DNA from: Algoriphagus sp.
GTDB lineage: Bacteria > Bacteroidota > Bacteroidia > Cytophagales > Cyclobacteriaceae
Length of the DNA: 18,285 nt
Direction of reading: 5' to 3'
NCBI GenBank assembly: GCA_023255285.1
Contig: JALRIY010000019.1
Location: 1 to 18,285, forward strand
Shown here: in pieces, positions 1 through 6,528 of the stretch
Position numbering within the stretch: position 1 is the first letter of the stretch
How the letters are laid out: every line of letters starts with the position of its first letter
The notes under the pieces: model-generated
What the model was told of the DNA's origin: nothing
Database searches by the model: none
What the model saw: the letters and a program-made list of their open reading frames with translations, nothing else
Position numbers and translations under genes: made by a program

Positions 1-543
1 GTGCTTCAAGGTTTGATGGCCGCGCATCATGGCGACATTGGCCTCGCGAAGCAGGCTGGGGTCGTCGCTCAAAGCGAGGACTGATTCCGCGGCGATGAGC
101 ATTTCGTCGGCGTTCTTTCGGGCCGAACTAATGCGCAAAATCCACGTCCAAGCATTGATGTGGTGCTCGCCCACAGGCGCTTGCGTTACCTTGCGGAAGT
201 AGCCCAAGGCCTCGTCCGCTTTGTTCAAACGACGTGCAGATTCGCCCGCGTAGTGGTTGGCCTTCACCGTAAAGAATCCGTCAGGGAAGCGCTTCATGTA
301 GCGGTCAAAGCCTGCCATCGCTTCGTCAAACTTGCTGGAGGCATACTTGTCGTAGGCCGACATGTAGGCAACGCTGTCCAATTCGCTGGCGCGGATTTGG
401 GCAAAATCGATGCCCTGCACCCAGGTCAAGTAGTCGTCAATGCGGTTGGCCTCGTCGTAGACGCTTCGGGCCGTTGTGATGGCTTCGCGTGCCTCGGGCG
501 TTCCAGGGTATTTCTTCACGATGTCCTGGAAAGAGGTGGAAGC
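1..543 (-). CDS. TPR-repeat protein, internal fragment (both ends missing)
   Basis: Reading the minus strand from 543 down to 1 gives 181 codons without a stop. The product is helical and shows TPR-like helix pairs: FDEAMAGFDRYMKRFPDG with an upstream SAYDKYASS, then ADEALGYFRKVTQAP preceded by NHYAGESARRLN. An earlier stretch, FQDIVKKYPGTPEAREA, is typical of the large periplasmic or outer-membrane tetratricopeptide proteins of Bacteroidota. TPR proteins serve as protein-protein scaffolds; no specific partner can be read here. The frame runs off the left window edge (C-terminal side). On its 5' side it is closed by a TAA at 544-546, directly at the HindIII site, with no plausible start, so the N-terminus is missing. 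Base composition is far more GC-rich than the rest of the window (35 of 60 bases G/C at 481-540, against 25 of 60 at 541-600). It therefore probably comes from another genome or another part of this one. Confidence 0.72.
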
Positions 544-545
544 TT
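540..545. other. HindIII site at a probable chimeric joint
   Basis: AAGCTT lies exactly where the minus-strand TPR reading frame ends and the plus-strand peptidase remnant becomes recognisable. GC content changes sharply here. Two unrelated genes, pointing away from each other, are both beheaded at this one restriction site. The simplest reading is ligation of two HindIII fragments during library construction, or a misassembly. A natural rearrangement cannot be excluded from sequence alone. Confidence 0.7.
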
Positions 546-709
546 ATGGAGGGAGTGATGGTAGAGAAATTCAATTTTCTCCCTATGCAATAGACTGGTG
601 TTTTATAGGTGCGGCAGAGGACCATGTGCACAGCCCAGATGAAAAAGTTTCATTGAAGGATTTGGATTCCATGATACAGGTGTATCGATACTTGATGGAC
701 GCACTTTAA
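542..709 (+). pseudogene. C-terminal fragment of an M20/M42-type metallopeptidase (5' end lost)
   Basis: The last 55 codons before the TAA at 707-709 carry GGSDGREIQFS and then HSPDEKVSLKDLD. This pattern resembles the C-terminal end of clan MH metallohydrolases (M20 deacylases/dipeptidases or M42 aminopeptidases). There, a GG[ST]D segment is followed some 20-25 residues later by an H-S-x-x-E metal/substrate motif and a closing amphipathic helix. These enzymes hydrolyse peptide or amide bonds using two metal ions, usually in the cytoplasm. The rest of the protein, including the catalytic core, is absent because the frame enters the GC-rich foreign segment at the HindIII site. An in-frame ATG at 476 exists only by read-through into that unrelated DNA and should not be used as the start. 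The fragment ends 9 bases before hpt, so the intact gene was probably co-transcribed with hpt. The choice between M20 and M42 is uncertain. Confidence 0.55.
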
Positions 710-718
710 GCATATTGG

Positions 719-1258
719 ATGAAAAAGATAAAAGTTAAAGATAAATGGTTTGAAGCCTACCTTTCTGAAGACCAAATTCAGGAAAGAATTAAACTATTGG
801 GGCTTCAGATTGGAAATGATTTTATGGGGGAAGACTTGGTGATTGTAGGAGTACTCAACGGTTCATTTATTTTCATGGCCGATTTGGTAAGGGCCATCCC
901 GATTTCAGTCACCTGTGAGTTTCTTAAAATCTCTTCGTATTCCGGATTGGTATCCACAGGAAAGGTGACTGAGGTGATTGGAATACCTGCTTCGATTGCA
1001 GGCAAATGCATTTTATTGGTTGAGGATATTGTAGACACGGGAAAAAGTATATCCTATTTACTAAATCAGTTGAGGTCCTTCCAACCTAAACGGATAGCAA
1101 TTGCCTCTCTATTGTTCAAAAAGGATGCTTTTGAGTTTAATTATCCAATTGATTATGTCGGTTTTGAAATTCCGAATAAATTTGTGGTTGGATTTGGTCT
1201 TGATTACGATGGAGAAGGCCGAAATATTCCTGCTATTTATCAGCTTAGTATTCCCTAA
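719..1258 (+). CDS. hpt: Hypoxanthine phosphoribosyltransferase
   Basis: This 179-residue protein is a type I purine phosphoribosyltransferase. It salvages hypoxanthine (and probably guanine) by transferring the phosphoribosyl group of PRPP to give IMP/GMP in the cytoplasm. Visible motifs in family order are GVLNGS near residue 44 (PPi-binding loop), ISSYSG near 71 (flexible loop), the PRPP loop VEDIVDTGKS at 101-110 with its paired acidic residues, and IPNKFVVGFGLDY at 151-163 (purine recognition). Length is normal for the family. The ATG at 719 has no Shine-Dalgarno sequence, as is usual in Bacteroidota. It lies 9 bases after the peptidase fragment and 12 bases before adk, so hpt and adk are likely one transcript linking base salvage to nucleotide phosphorylation. 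Confidence 0.95.
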   Translation: MKKIKVKDKWFEAYLSEDQIQERIKLLGLQIGNDFMGEDLVIVGVLNGSFIFMADLVRAIPISVTCEFLKISSYSGLVSTGKVTEVIGIPASIAGKCILLVEDIVDTGKSISYLLNQLRSFQPKRIAIASLLFKKDAFEFNYPIDYVGFEIPNKFVVGFGLDYDGEGRNIPAIYQLSIP

Positions 1259-1270
1259 ATAGACTTTTAT

Positions 1271-1843
1271 ATGCTTAATCTTGTATTGTTTGGCCCTCCT
1301 GGTGCTGGGAAAGGTACACAGAGTGAAAAAATCATTGCTTCCTATGGCTTAACCCACCTTTCTACAGGAGATTTATTTCGAAAACATTTAGGTGAGGGTA
1401 CCGAATTGGGAAAATTGGCCAAAGGGTACATGGACCAGGGTCATTTGGTGCCTGATGCTGTAGTAATTCAAATGGTAGAACATAAAATTAGCACTTCTAC
1501 CGATAGCAAGGGGTTTATTTTTGATGGGTTTCCTCGTACTACTGCACAAGCGGAGGCTTTAGATGTAATGTTACAAAAAAATGGAATGCATATTTCAGGA
1601 ATGATTGCTTTGGATGTGCCGCAAGCGATCTTAAAAGAACGGATTTTAGAAAGGGGAAAAACTTCAGGTCGTATAGATGATCAGGAAGAAGAAAAAATCA
1701 ACACCCGAATTCAAGTCTATTTGGATGAGACTTTACCAGTGGCTTCTTACTATGAAAAGCAAGGAAAATTTCATCAGATTAATGGAGTAGGTCAGATCGA
1801 AGAGATCTTTAATCAGATTACTACCGTAATTGATGGGTTTTGA
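1271..1843 (+). CDS. adk: Adenylate kinase, short-LID type
   Basis: A 190-residue NMP kinase interconverting ATP + AMP and 2 ADP in the cytoplasm. The P-loop GPPGAGKGT is at residues 8-16, the AMP-binding segment begins with LSTGDLFR near 30, and DGFPRT is at 85-90. The LID is the short form: ERGKTSGRIDDQEE leads straight into the next helix, with no zinc-binding cysteines, and keeps the arginines of RIDD and of the following INTRIQVY. This length and short LID are common in Bacteroidota and are not a truncation. It follows hpt by 12 bases. The stop at 1841-1843 is followed by a good intrinsic terminator at 1880-1907, which probably closes the hpt-adk unit. Confidence 0.96.
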   Translation: MLNLVLFGPPGAGKGTQSEKIIASYGLTHLSTGDLFRKHLGEGTELGKLAKGYMDQGHLVPDAVVIQMVEHKISTSTDSKGFIFDGFPRTTAQAEALDVMLQKNGMHISGMIALDVPQAILKERILERGKTSGRIDDQEEEKINTRIQVYLDETLPVASYYEKQGKFHQINGVGQIEEIFNQITTVIDGF

Positions 1844-1857
1844 TTTGAAGCTTTTGT

Positions 1858-1865
1858 TAGATTTG
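1858..1865 (+). promoter_or_regulatory. Promoter-like -7 element (TAGATTTG) in the adk-obgE gap
   Basis: TAGATTTG matches the Bacteroidota -7 consensus TAnnTTTG. A TTTG at 1839-1842 could be the -33 element, but the 15-base spacer is short. Transcription would begin near 1872, just before the hairpin at 1880. The identical octamer stands in front of nqrA. Confidence 0.4.
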
Positions 1866-1879
1866 TACCTTCAAGACTT

Positions 1880-1907
1880 GGCTAGGCTCTAGGGCTTAGC
1901 CTTTTTT
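1880..1907 (+). terminator. Intrinsic terminator between adk and obgE
   Basis: The outer stem GGCTA/TAGCC (1880-1884 with 1897-1901) is extended inward by a G-T pair and GCT/GGC pairing around a CTAG loop. Six T residues follow at 1902-1907. This is a classic rho-independent terminator closing hpt-adk. It ends only 12 bases before the obgE start codon. Confidence 0.75.
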
Positions 1908-1919
1908 CTTTCACTACCC

Positions 1920-2912
1920 ATGGCTGACTCTAATTTTATTGACTATGTTAAATTCTGTTCCAGATCTGGGGCAGGAGGCGCAGGTTCGGTACATTTCCGT
2001 AGGGAAAAACACGTGCCAAAAGGAGGGCCTGATGGAGGGGATGGGGGTAGAGGAGGACATATTATCTTGAGAGGTAGTTCCCAAATTTGGACTTTGCTCC
2101 ATTTGAAGTACAAGAAGCATGTCATTGCCGATCCTGGAAAGGGAGGGGATGGAGGAAGAAGAACAGGTGCGGATGGGAAAGATGTAATCTTGGAAGTTCC
2201 GCTGGGTACGGTGGCTAAAGATGCAGAAACAGGGGAAAAGCGATTTGAAATCACTACCCATGGACAGGAGATTATTCTTACCAAGGGGGGAAGAGGAGGT
2301 TTGGGAAACGATCACTTCAAAACGGCTACCAATCAAGCTCCGCATTTTGCACAACCAGGAGAAGATGGGATTGAAGAGTGGATTATTTTAGAATTGAAAT
2401 TACTGGCGGATGTAGGTTTGGTGGGATTTCCGAATGCAGGAAAGTCTACTTTACTTTCTTCCATTTCAGCGGCTAGGCCAGAAATTGGAGACTATCCGTT
2501 CACTACCTTGGTGCCCAATCTGGGCGTAGTGAGTTACCGGGACGATAAATCCTTTGTAATGGCGGATATCCCAGGAATTATCGAAGGAGCTGCTGAGGGT
2601 AAGGGCTTGGGAATTCGATTTTTGCGTCACATTGAGCGAAACTCCATCCTGTTGTTTCTCATCCCCGCTGATGCCAAAGATATAAAGGAGCAATACCGGA
2701 TTTTACTGGGAGAACTTAGAAAGTATAACCCAGAACTTCTGGATAAAAAACGGTTGCTTGCGATTTCTAAAGTAGATATGCTCGATGAGGAATTGATGCG
2801 TGAGATGGAACAGGAAATCCCGAATGACCTCCCCTATGTCTTTATTTCTTCTGTCAGCCAGTTTAATTTGGAGAAACTAAAGGATTTAATCTGGCAGGCA
2901 ATCCATGATTAA
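1920..2912 (+). CDS. obgE: Obg-family GTPase, without the C-terminal OCT domain
   Basis: A 330-residue GTPase that acts on the large ribosomal subunit and in stress/growth control. The glycine-rich Obg fold covers about residues 1-158 (GAGGAGSVHFRREK; GGPDGGDGGRGG; GKGGDGG). The G domain follows: G1 GFPNAGKS at 169-176, the G2 region DYPFTTL at 191-197, G3 DIPG at 216-219, G4 SKVD at 283-286, and a G5-like ISS around 309-311. The first G4 residue is Ser instead of the usual Asn, which I believe is common in this phylum. The chain ends shortly after the G domain, so the OCT domain found in Bacillus-type Obg is absent, as in other Bacteroidota. The ATG at 1920 begins MADSNFIDYVKF, a normal Obg N-terminus. 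The gene lies directly behind a terminator hairpin, which leaves no room for a separate promoter in between. Confidence 0.96.
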   Translation: MADSNFIDYVKFCSRSGAGGAGSVHFRREKHVPKGGPDGGDGGRGGHIILRGSSQIWTLLHLKYKKHVIADPGKGGDGGRRTGADGKDVILEVPLGTVAKDAETGEKRFEITTHGQEIILTKGGRGGLGNDHFKTATNQAPHFAQPGEDGIEEWIILELKLLADVGLVGFPNAGKSTLLSSISAARPEIGDYPFTTLVPNLGVVSYRDDKSFVMADIPGIIEGAAEGKGLGIRFLRHIERNSILLFLIPADAKDIKEQYRILLGELRKYNPELLDKKRLLAISKVDMLDEELMREMEQEIPNDLPYVFISSVSQFNLEKLKDLIWQAIHD

Positions 2913-2939
2913 ATCCGCCACTTTGTCAGCCTTGTGGTT

Positions 2940-2956
2940 CTGGCAAACTCCTTGAT
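2940..2956 (+). promoter_or_regulatory. Weak sigma-54-like promoter candidate before grpE
   Basis: CTGGCA followed by six bases and TTGAT reproduces the sigma-54 layout (YTGGCA-N6-TTGC) with correct spacing, but A replaces the normally conserved C of the -12 GC. Predicted initiation would be near 2966, just before grpE. No TAnnTTTG element is evident in this gap. This could easily be chance. Confidence 0.2.
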
Positions 2957-2974
2957 AAATTCAAAAAACCAACT

Positions 2975-3550
2975 ATGATTCCTAAACCCATGGAAAATAA
3001 AGATCACGAAGAGCAGGAAACAGCATTGAACCTAGACGAAAATTCAGTGGAGGGAGCAACTCCTCCCACGGATGAAGTTGCTGAAGAAAATACCCTCAGT
3101 CAAGAAGAAAAGTTGACGCTAGAAGTGGTAGAACTAAAAGAAAAATACCTTCGCTTGTATTCTGATTTTGAAAATTTCAGAAAAAGGACGGCTAAAGAGA
3201 GAATTGACTTGATAAAAACTGCATCTGAAGAGGTTTTGAAGGACCTTATCCCTGTTGTAGATGACTTTGAGCGCGCTTTTAAGGCAGCAGAAAAGGAAAC
3301 TGATCCACAAAAAATTCAAGAAGGAAATCAATTGATTTTTCAAAAACTTGTAAAAATCCTTGACTCTAGAGGATTAAAGCCAATGGAAGAGTTAATAGGT
3401 CAACCCTTTAATCCCGATACGCAAGAAGCAATCACACAAATTCCCTCACCAAGTCCTGAATTAAAGGGCGCAGTGATAGACGTGGTAGAAAAAGGATACT
3501 TCTTAGGGGAGAAGGTGGTTCGATTCGCCAAAGTTGTGACTGGAGCATAA
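2975..3550 (+). CDS. grpE: Nucleotide exchange factor GrpE
   Basis: A 191-residue cytoplasmic co-chaperone that releases ADP from DnaK. The first ~45 residues are acidic and low in complexity. A long helical dimerisation stretch follows (EKLTLEVVELKEKYLRLYSD), with the family marker DFENFRKRTAKE near residues 64-75. The C-terminal beta domain holds EAITQIPSPSPELKG and the GrpE signature GYFLGEKVVRFAKVVTG at the very end. A second in-frame ATG at 2990 (MENKDHEEQ) is an equally plausible start giving 186 residues; no Shine-Dalgarno sequence decides between them. It is followed by dnaJ after 6 bases, so grpE-dnaJ form one chaperone operon without dnaK. The upstream gap has only a weak sigma-54-like site and no CIRCE element that I can see. 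Confidence 0.95.
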   Translation: MIPKPMENKDHEEQETALNLDENSVEGATPPTDEVAEENTLSQEEKLTLEVVELKEKYLRLYSDFENFRKRTAKERIDLIKTASEEVLKDLIPVVDDFERAFKAAEKETDPQKIQEGNQLIFQKLVKILDSRGLKPMEELIGQPFNPDTQEAITQIPSPSPELKGAVIDVVEKGYFLGEKVVRFAKVVTGA

Positions 3551-3556
3551 AAAAAT

Positions 3557-4663
3557 ATGGCAAAAAGAGACTATTACGAGGTTCTTGGTATTTCAAAGTC
3601 TGCCAATGCAGAAGAAATCAAGAAAGCATACCGCAAACTTGCGATTCAATATCATCCTGATAAAAATCCAGACAATCCCGAGGCTGAAGAAAAGTTTAAG
3701 GAAGCTGCTGAAGCCTACGAGGTATTGAGTAATCCTGAAAAAAAGCAGCGTTACGATCAGTTTGGCCATCAAGGGTTAGGGGGTAACGGAGGCTTTGGAG
3801 GAGGAGGGATGAATATGGAGGACATATTCTCCCAATTTGGAGACATTTTTGGTGGAGGTGGATTTGGATCCTTCTTTGGTGGAGGCGGTGGTGGACGACG
3901 AACCAAAAAAGGAACCAACCTGCGCGTAAAATTGAAACTTACCCTGAGTGAAATAGCGAATGGGGTTGAAAAGAAAATAAAAGTAAAGCGGCAGGTGGTT
4001 GCGCCTGGTGTTTCTTTTAAGACCTGTAGTGCCTGCCAGGGTAGTGGTCAAGTGAAAAAAGTAGTGAATACGATGTTGGGCCAGATGGTATCTGCAAGTA
4101 CCTGTGGGGTCTGTGCGGGATCTGGCCAATTGGTGGACAAGAAGCCGGAAGAAGCAGATTCAAGAGGGCTACTGCTCAAAGAAGAAGTAATTTCCATTAC
4201 TATTCCTGGCGGTGTAGGGGAAGGCATGCAACTCAGTATGTCCAGCAAAGGAAATGAGATTCCGGGAGGAATCCCCGGAGATTTATTGATTGTAATTGAG
4301 GAGGCAGAAGACGGAGTATTTCAGCGTGAAGGCAACAATGTCATTTATGATTTGCATATCTCCTTTATTGATGCTGCATTGGGGGAATCGGTGGAAGTCC
4401 CAACCCTTGATGGAAAGGTGAAAATAAAAATAGATCCTGGGACCCAAAGCGGAAAGATGCTTCGATTAAAGGGAAAAGGCATCAAAGATATCAATGGGTA
4501 TGGAAAAGGAGATCAATTGATTATGGTCAATATTTGGACTCCAACAACACTTTCCAAGGAAGAGAGGCTGGTTTTGGAAGGGTTGAAAAATTCAGAAAAT
4601 TTTAAACCAGACCCGGGCAAGCAGGAAAAGTCTTTCTTTGATCGGATGAAAGAGTTTTTTTAA
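3557..4663 (+). CDS. dnaJ: Chaperone DnaJ with a reduced zinc domain (one centre only)
   Basis: A 368-residue Hsp40 that delivers substrates to DnaK and stimulates its ATPase. The J domain covers residues 1-70 with HPD at 33-35, followed by a Gly/Phe-rich linker to about 113, a zinc domain, and C-terminal substrate-binding domains running to about 345. A canonical DnaJ has four CxxCxGxG motifs that form two zinc centres. Here only two exist: CSACQGSG at 157-164 and CGVCAGSG at 183-190, separated as motifs II and III normally are. Where motif I should be the chain reads VVAPGVSF, and where motif IV should be it reads KPEEADSRGLL; neither has cysteines. The reading frame is intact and the flanking sequence is conserved, so this is a real domain variant and not a frameshift. 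It is coupled to grpE and closed by a strong terminator. It could also be classed as a CbpA-like intermediate, but two CxxCxGxG motifs remain. Confidence 0.95.
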   Translation: MAKRDYYEVLGISKSANAEEIKKAYRKLAIQYHPDKNPDNPEAEEKFKEAAEAYEVLSNPEKKQRYDQFGHQGLGGNGGFGGGGMNMEDIFSQFGDIFGGGGFGSFFGGGGGGRRTKKGTNLRVKLKLTLSEIANGVEKKIKVKRQVVAPGVSFKTCSACQGSGQVKKVVNTMLGQMVSASTCGVCAGSGQLVDKKPEEADSRGLLLKEEVISITIPGGVGEGMQLSMSSKGNEIPGGIPGDLLIVIEEAEDGVFQREGNNVIYDLHISFIDAALGESVEVPTLDGKVKIKIDPGTQSGKMLRLKGKGIKDINGYGKGDQLIMVNIWTPTTLSKEERLVLEGLKNSENFKPDPGKQEKSFFDRMKEFF

Positions 4664-4671
4664 AAAAATGG

Positions 4672-4699
4672 AAAGCCAGAGTTAAGCTCTGGCTTTTTT
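4672..4699 (+). terminator. Strong intrinsic terminator after dnaJ
   Basis: An eight-base perfect stem, AGCCAGAG/CTCTGGCT (4674-4681 with 4687-4694), with a five-base loop TTAAG, flanked by A residues on the left and a six-T tract at 4694-4699. It lies 9 bases after the dnaJ stop and closes the grpE-dnaJ unit. The flanking A run could make it partly bidirectional. Confidence 0.9.
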
Positions 4700-4719
4700 C
4701 ATATTTTCAATAACTTTTT

Positions 4720-4727
4720 TAGGTTTG
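4720..4727 (+). promoter_or_regulatory. Promoter -7 element (TAGGTTTG) before the toastrack gene
   Basis: TAGGTTTGC matches the Bacteroidota -7 consensus TAnnTTTG. It lies just after the dnaJ terminator and 17 bases before the start at 4745, giving a very short leader of about 10 bases. The -33 region is T-rich without a clean TTG. Confidence 0.5.
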
Positions 4728-4744
4728 CTTCGTACCCTATCCCT

Positions 4745-5629
4745 ATGCTCAACAAATTTTGCTTATTTCTTTTGTTTCTAGCGCTATTTGTTACTAGCGT
4801 GAACGCTCAATTTGTCCGCGAATACCGCGTTCCATCGTCCAGTGATATTAACCGAGTTAGCTTAAGCTTTAGTACATACAAAAGTCAAACTCAAGTGAAG
4901 CGCAGTGTAGGCATAGATCCCCTTCGAATCCATGGGCATCTTTTGCAAGCCAACATTTTACCAGATTTTCAGTCTTCCAAAACAATGAATCACTTGGTAG
5001 CGAGTTTGGTACACACTAATATTGAATCAGATAATTTAGGAAAAAGTATCACCTCTAAGTTGTTTTCCACTGCAAATGATTTTGACCATACCTGGGATGT
5101 AGGTCTCACTTCAGACCATGCCTATGATTTGGAGTTTAATCTAGGAATGGGGACGGCAGATTTTGATTTGGCACAGCTGGCAGTATCCAAATTAAAAATA
5201 AAGAGTGCAAGTGCAGATGTTTACATTCATTCCAGCGGTTTGACGCCTAATTTAATGGTGATGGATACGCTTTTGGTCTTACTCAATATGGGGGCAGTTG
5301 ACCTGCATCAAGCCCAGTTTACTCAAGCTGAAAAAGTAATATTGGAAGTGAATTATGGAAAAATCAATCTTGATTTTTCAGGCCGTCCCATGCAAAAAAG
5401 TCAAGTAATCGCCGCAGTAGGGGGCGGTACTATTTTTTTGAAACTTCCTTCAGCGGTTCACCCCATCAAAATAACGATTAAAACTACACCGCTTTGTCGA
5501 ACCGCTATCCCTACTTATTTGAAATCTATGGGGAATAATATTTTTGTTACCAAAGGCTATACTGCGACAGACCCCAAGCTTATGGAATTTTTTCTTGATG
5601 TGGGAGTTGGCTCAGTTACCATTGAATAA
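4745..5629 (+). CDS. Secreted protein with toastrack-like beta repeats (LiaF/DUF4097-like)
   Basis: A 294-residue protein with a clear signal peptide (hydrophobic residues about 5-19, cleavage likely after VNA at 19-21), so probably periplasmic or surface-exposed. From about residue 116 it shows repeated beta-strand units with small-residue turns: LEFNLGMGTADFDL, LKIKSASADVYI, LLNMGAVDLHQA, ILEVNYGKINLDF and VIAAVGGGTIFLKL. It closes with FFLDVGVGSVTIE. This rhythm (amphipathic strand, G-x-G turn, D-L strand) resembles the toastrack beta-solenoid found in LiaF C-termini and DUF4097/DUF2154 proteins. I place it there by pattern only and cannot name the exact family. It has its own promoter-like element, and its TAA is 2 bases before the ABC ATPase start, so it is almost certainly translated with the transporter. 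A role as envelope sensor or partner of that transporter is inference. Confidence 0.7.
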   Translation: MLNKFCLFLLFLALFVTSVNAQFVREYRVPSSSDINRVSLSFSTYKSQTQVKRSVGIDPLRIHGHLLQANILPDFQSSKTMNHLVASLVHTNIESDNLGKSITSKLFSTANDFDHTWDVGLTSDHAYDLEFNLGMGTADFDLAQLAVSKLKIKSASADVYIHSSGLTPNLMVMDTLLVLLNMGAVDLHQAQFTQAEKVILEVNYGKINLDFSGRPMQKSQVIAAVGGGTIFLKLPSAVHPIKITIKTTPLCRTAIPTYLKSMGNNIFVTKGYTATDPKLMEFFLDVGVGSVTIE

Positions 5630-5631
5630 CG

Positions 5632-6528
5632 ATGCTAGAAATTCACAAACTCAATAAATCGTATGGTAGCCATTGCGCACTTTCGGAACTAGATCTAAGG
5701 GTTCAGGAAGGAGAGATTTTTGGATTACTTGGCCCAAATGGAGCTGGAAAAACCACCTTAATCCGTATTATCAATCAAATTATTGAACAGGATAGTGGAG
5801 AGGTCCGTATGGATGGAGTCCTTCTTTCCGGTGCATCAATTCGCAAAATTGGCTACCTGCCTGAGGAGCGAGGCTTGTATAAAAAAATGTCCGTTTGGGA
5901 TCAGTTAATTTATTTCTCAAGGATTAAAGGGCTAACAGCTCTGGAAGCAAAGCAGCGGGTCAATTACTGGTTGGAACGGTTTGAAATAGCTTCTTGGAAG
6001 GGGAAAAAAATTGAAGACTTATCCAAAGGGATGGCTCAAAAAATCCAGTTTATTGCTACCGTAATTCATCAGCCTCGCTTATTGATTTTGGACGAACCTT
6101 TTTCAGGATTTGACCCAGTAAATGCAGCGCTACTAAAAACTGAAATTATCAACTTGAAAAAGGAGGGCACTACTATTTTACTGAGCACCCATCGCATGGA
6201 ATCTGTGGAATTACTTTGCGACCAAGTGGCGATGATTCATAAATCTAAGAAACTATTGGACGGCAGTATTCTGGATATAAAATCAAGATTTAGACCCGCT
6301 CAAATACGAGTGACGCTTGAATTGGGAAATACAGCACTGCCAAACCAGTGGGAGGTAGAATCCACCGAAAAAAACCGCGTGAGCCTACTGCTTCCTCTCC
6401 AAGGACAGTCTCCAAATCAGTTGCTTCGTGAACTCATGTCCTTTGGGGAAATACTCGCTTTTCAAGAGGTATTTCCAAGTATGGAAGAAATATTTATTCA
6501 ACAGGTAAATTCAAGTGTAGATGCATAA
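5632..6528 (+). CDS. ABC transporter ATP-binding protein, NatA-like
   Basis: A 298-residue cytoplasmic ATPase of an ABC-2 exporter. Walker A GPNGAGKT is at residues 34-41, the Q-loop region reads IGYLPEERGLY at 73-83 (a NatA-type variant lacking the usual Gln), the signature is LSKGMAQK at 130-137, Walker B is LLILDEP at 150-156, and the H-loop His is at 187. After about residue 205 comes an extra C-terminal domain like the one that follows many NatA-type ATPases. NatA-type ATPases drive export of ions, drugs or peptides; the substrate cannot be read here. It follows the secreted toastrack protein by 2 bases, and its last 8 bases overlap the permease start. This tight arrangement predicts a translationally coupled three-gene unit. 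Confidence 0.92.
   Translation: MLEIHKLNKSYGSHCALSELDLRVQEGEIFGLLGPNGAGKTTLIRIINQIIEQDSGEVRMDGVLLSGASIRKIGYLPEERGLYKKMSVWDQLIYFSRIKGLTALEAKQRVNYWLERFEIASWKGKKIEDLSKGMAQKIQFIATVIHQPRLLILDEPFSGFDPVNAALLKTEIINLKKEGTTILLSTHRMESVELLCDQVAMIHKSKKLLDGSILDIKSRFRPAQIRVTLELGNTALPNQWEVESTEKNRVSLLLPLQGQSPNQLLRELMSFGEILAFQEVFPSMEEIFIQQVNSSVDA

Noticed and set aside
160..558. Plus-strand open frame of 132 codons in the GC-rich segment
   Set aside because: The minus strand of the same bases encodes a convincing TPR protein; the plus-strand frame is its antisense shadow and runs across the HindIII joint.
1684..1725. Missing zinc-finger LID in adenylate kinase as a defect
   Set aside because: Short-LID adenylate kinases of about 190 residues are normal in Bacteroidota; all catalytic motifs are present.
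1914..2354. Long minus-strand open frames opposite obgE
   Set aside because: The glycine-rich Obg fold gives few stops on the opposite strand; these frames have no recognisable motifs and overlap a certain gene completely.
2766..2777. SKVD instead of NKxD in ObgE G4 as a novelty
   Set aside because: Ser or Thr at this position is, to my knowledge, common in Obg and other GTPases of this phylum; it is noted in the feature only.
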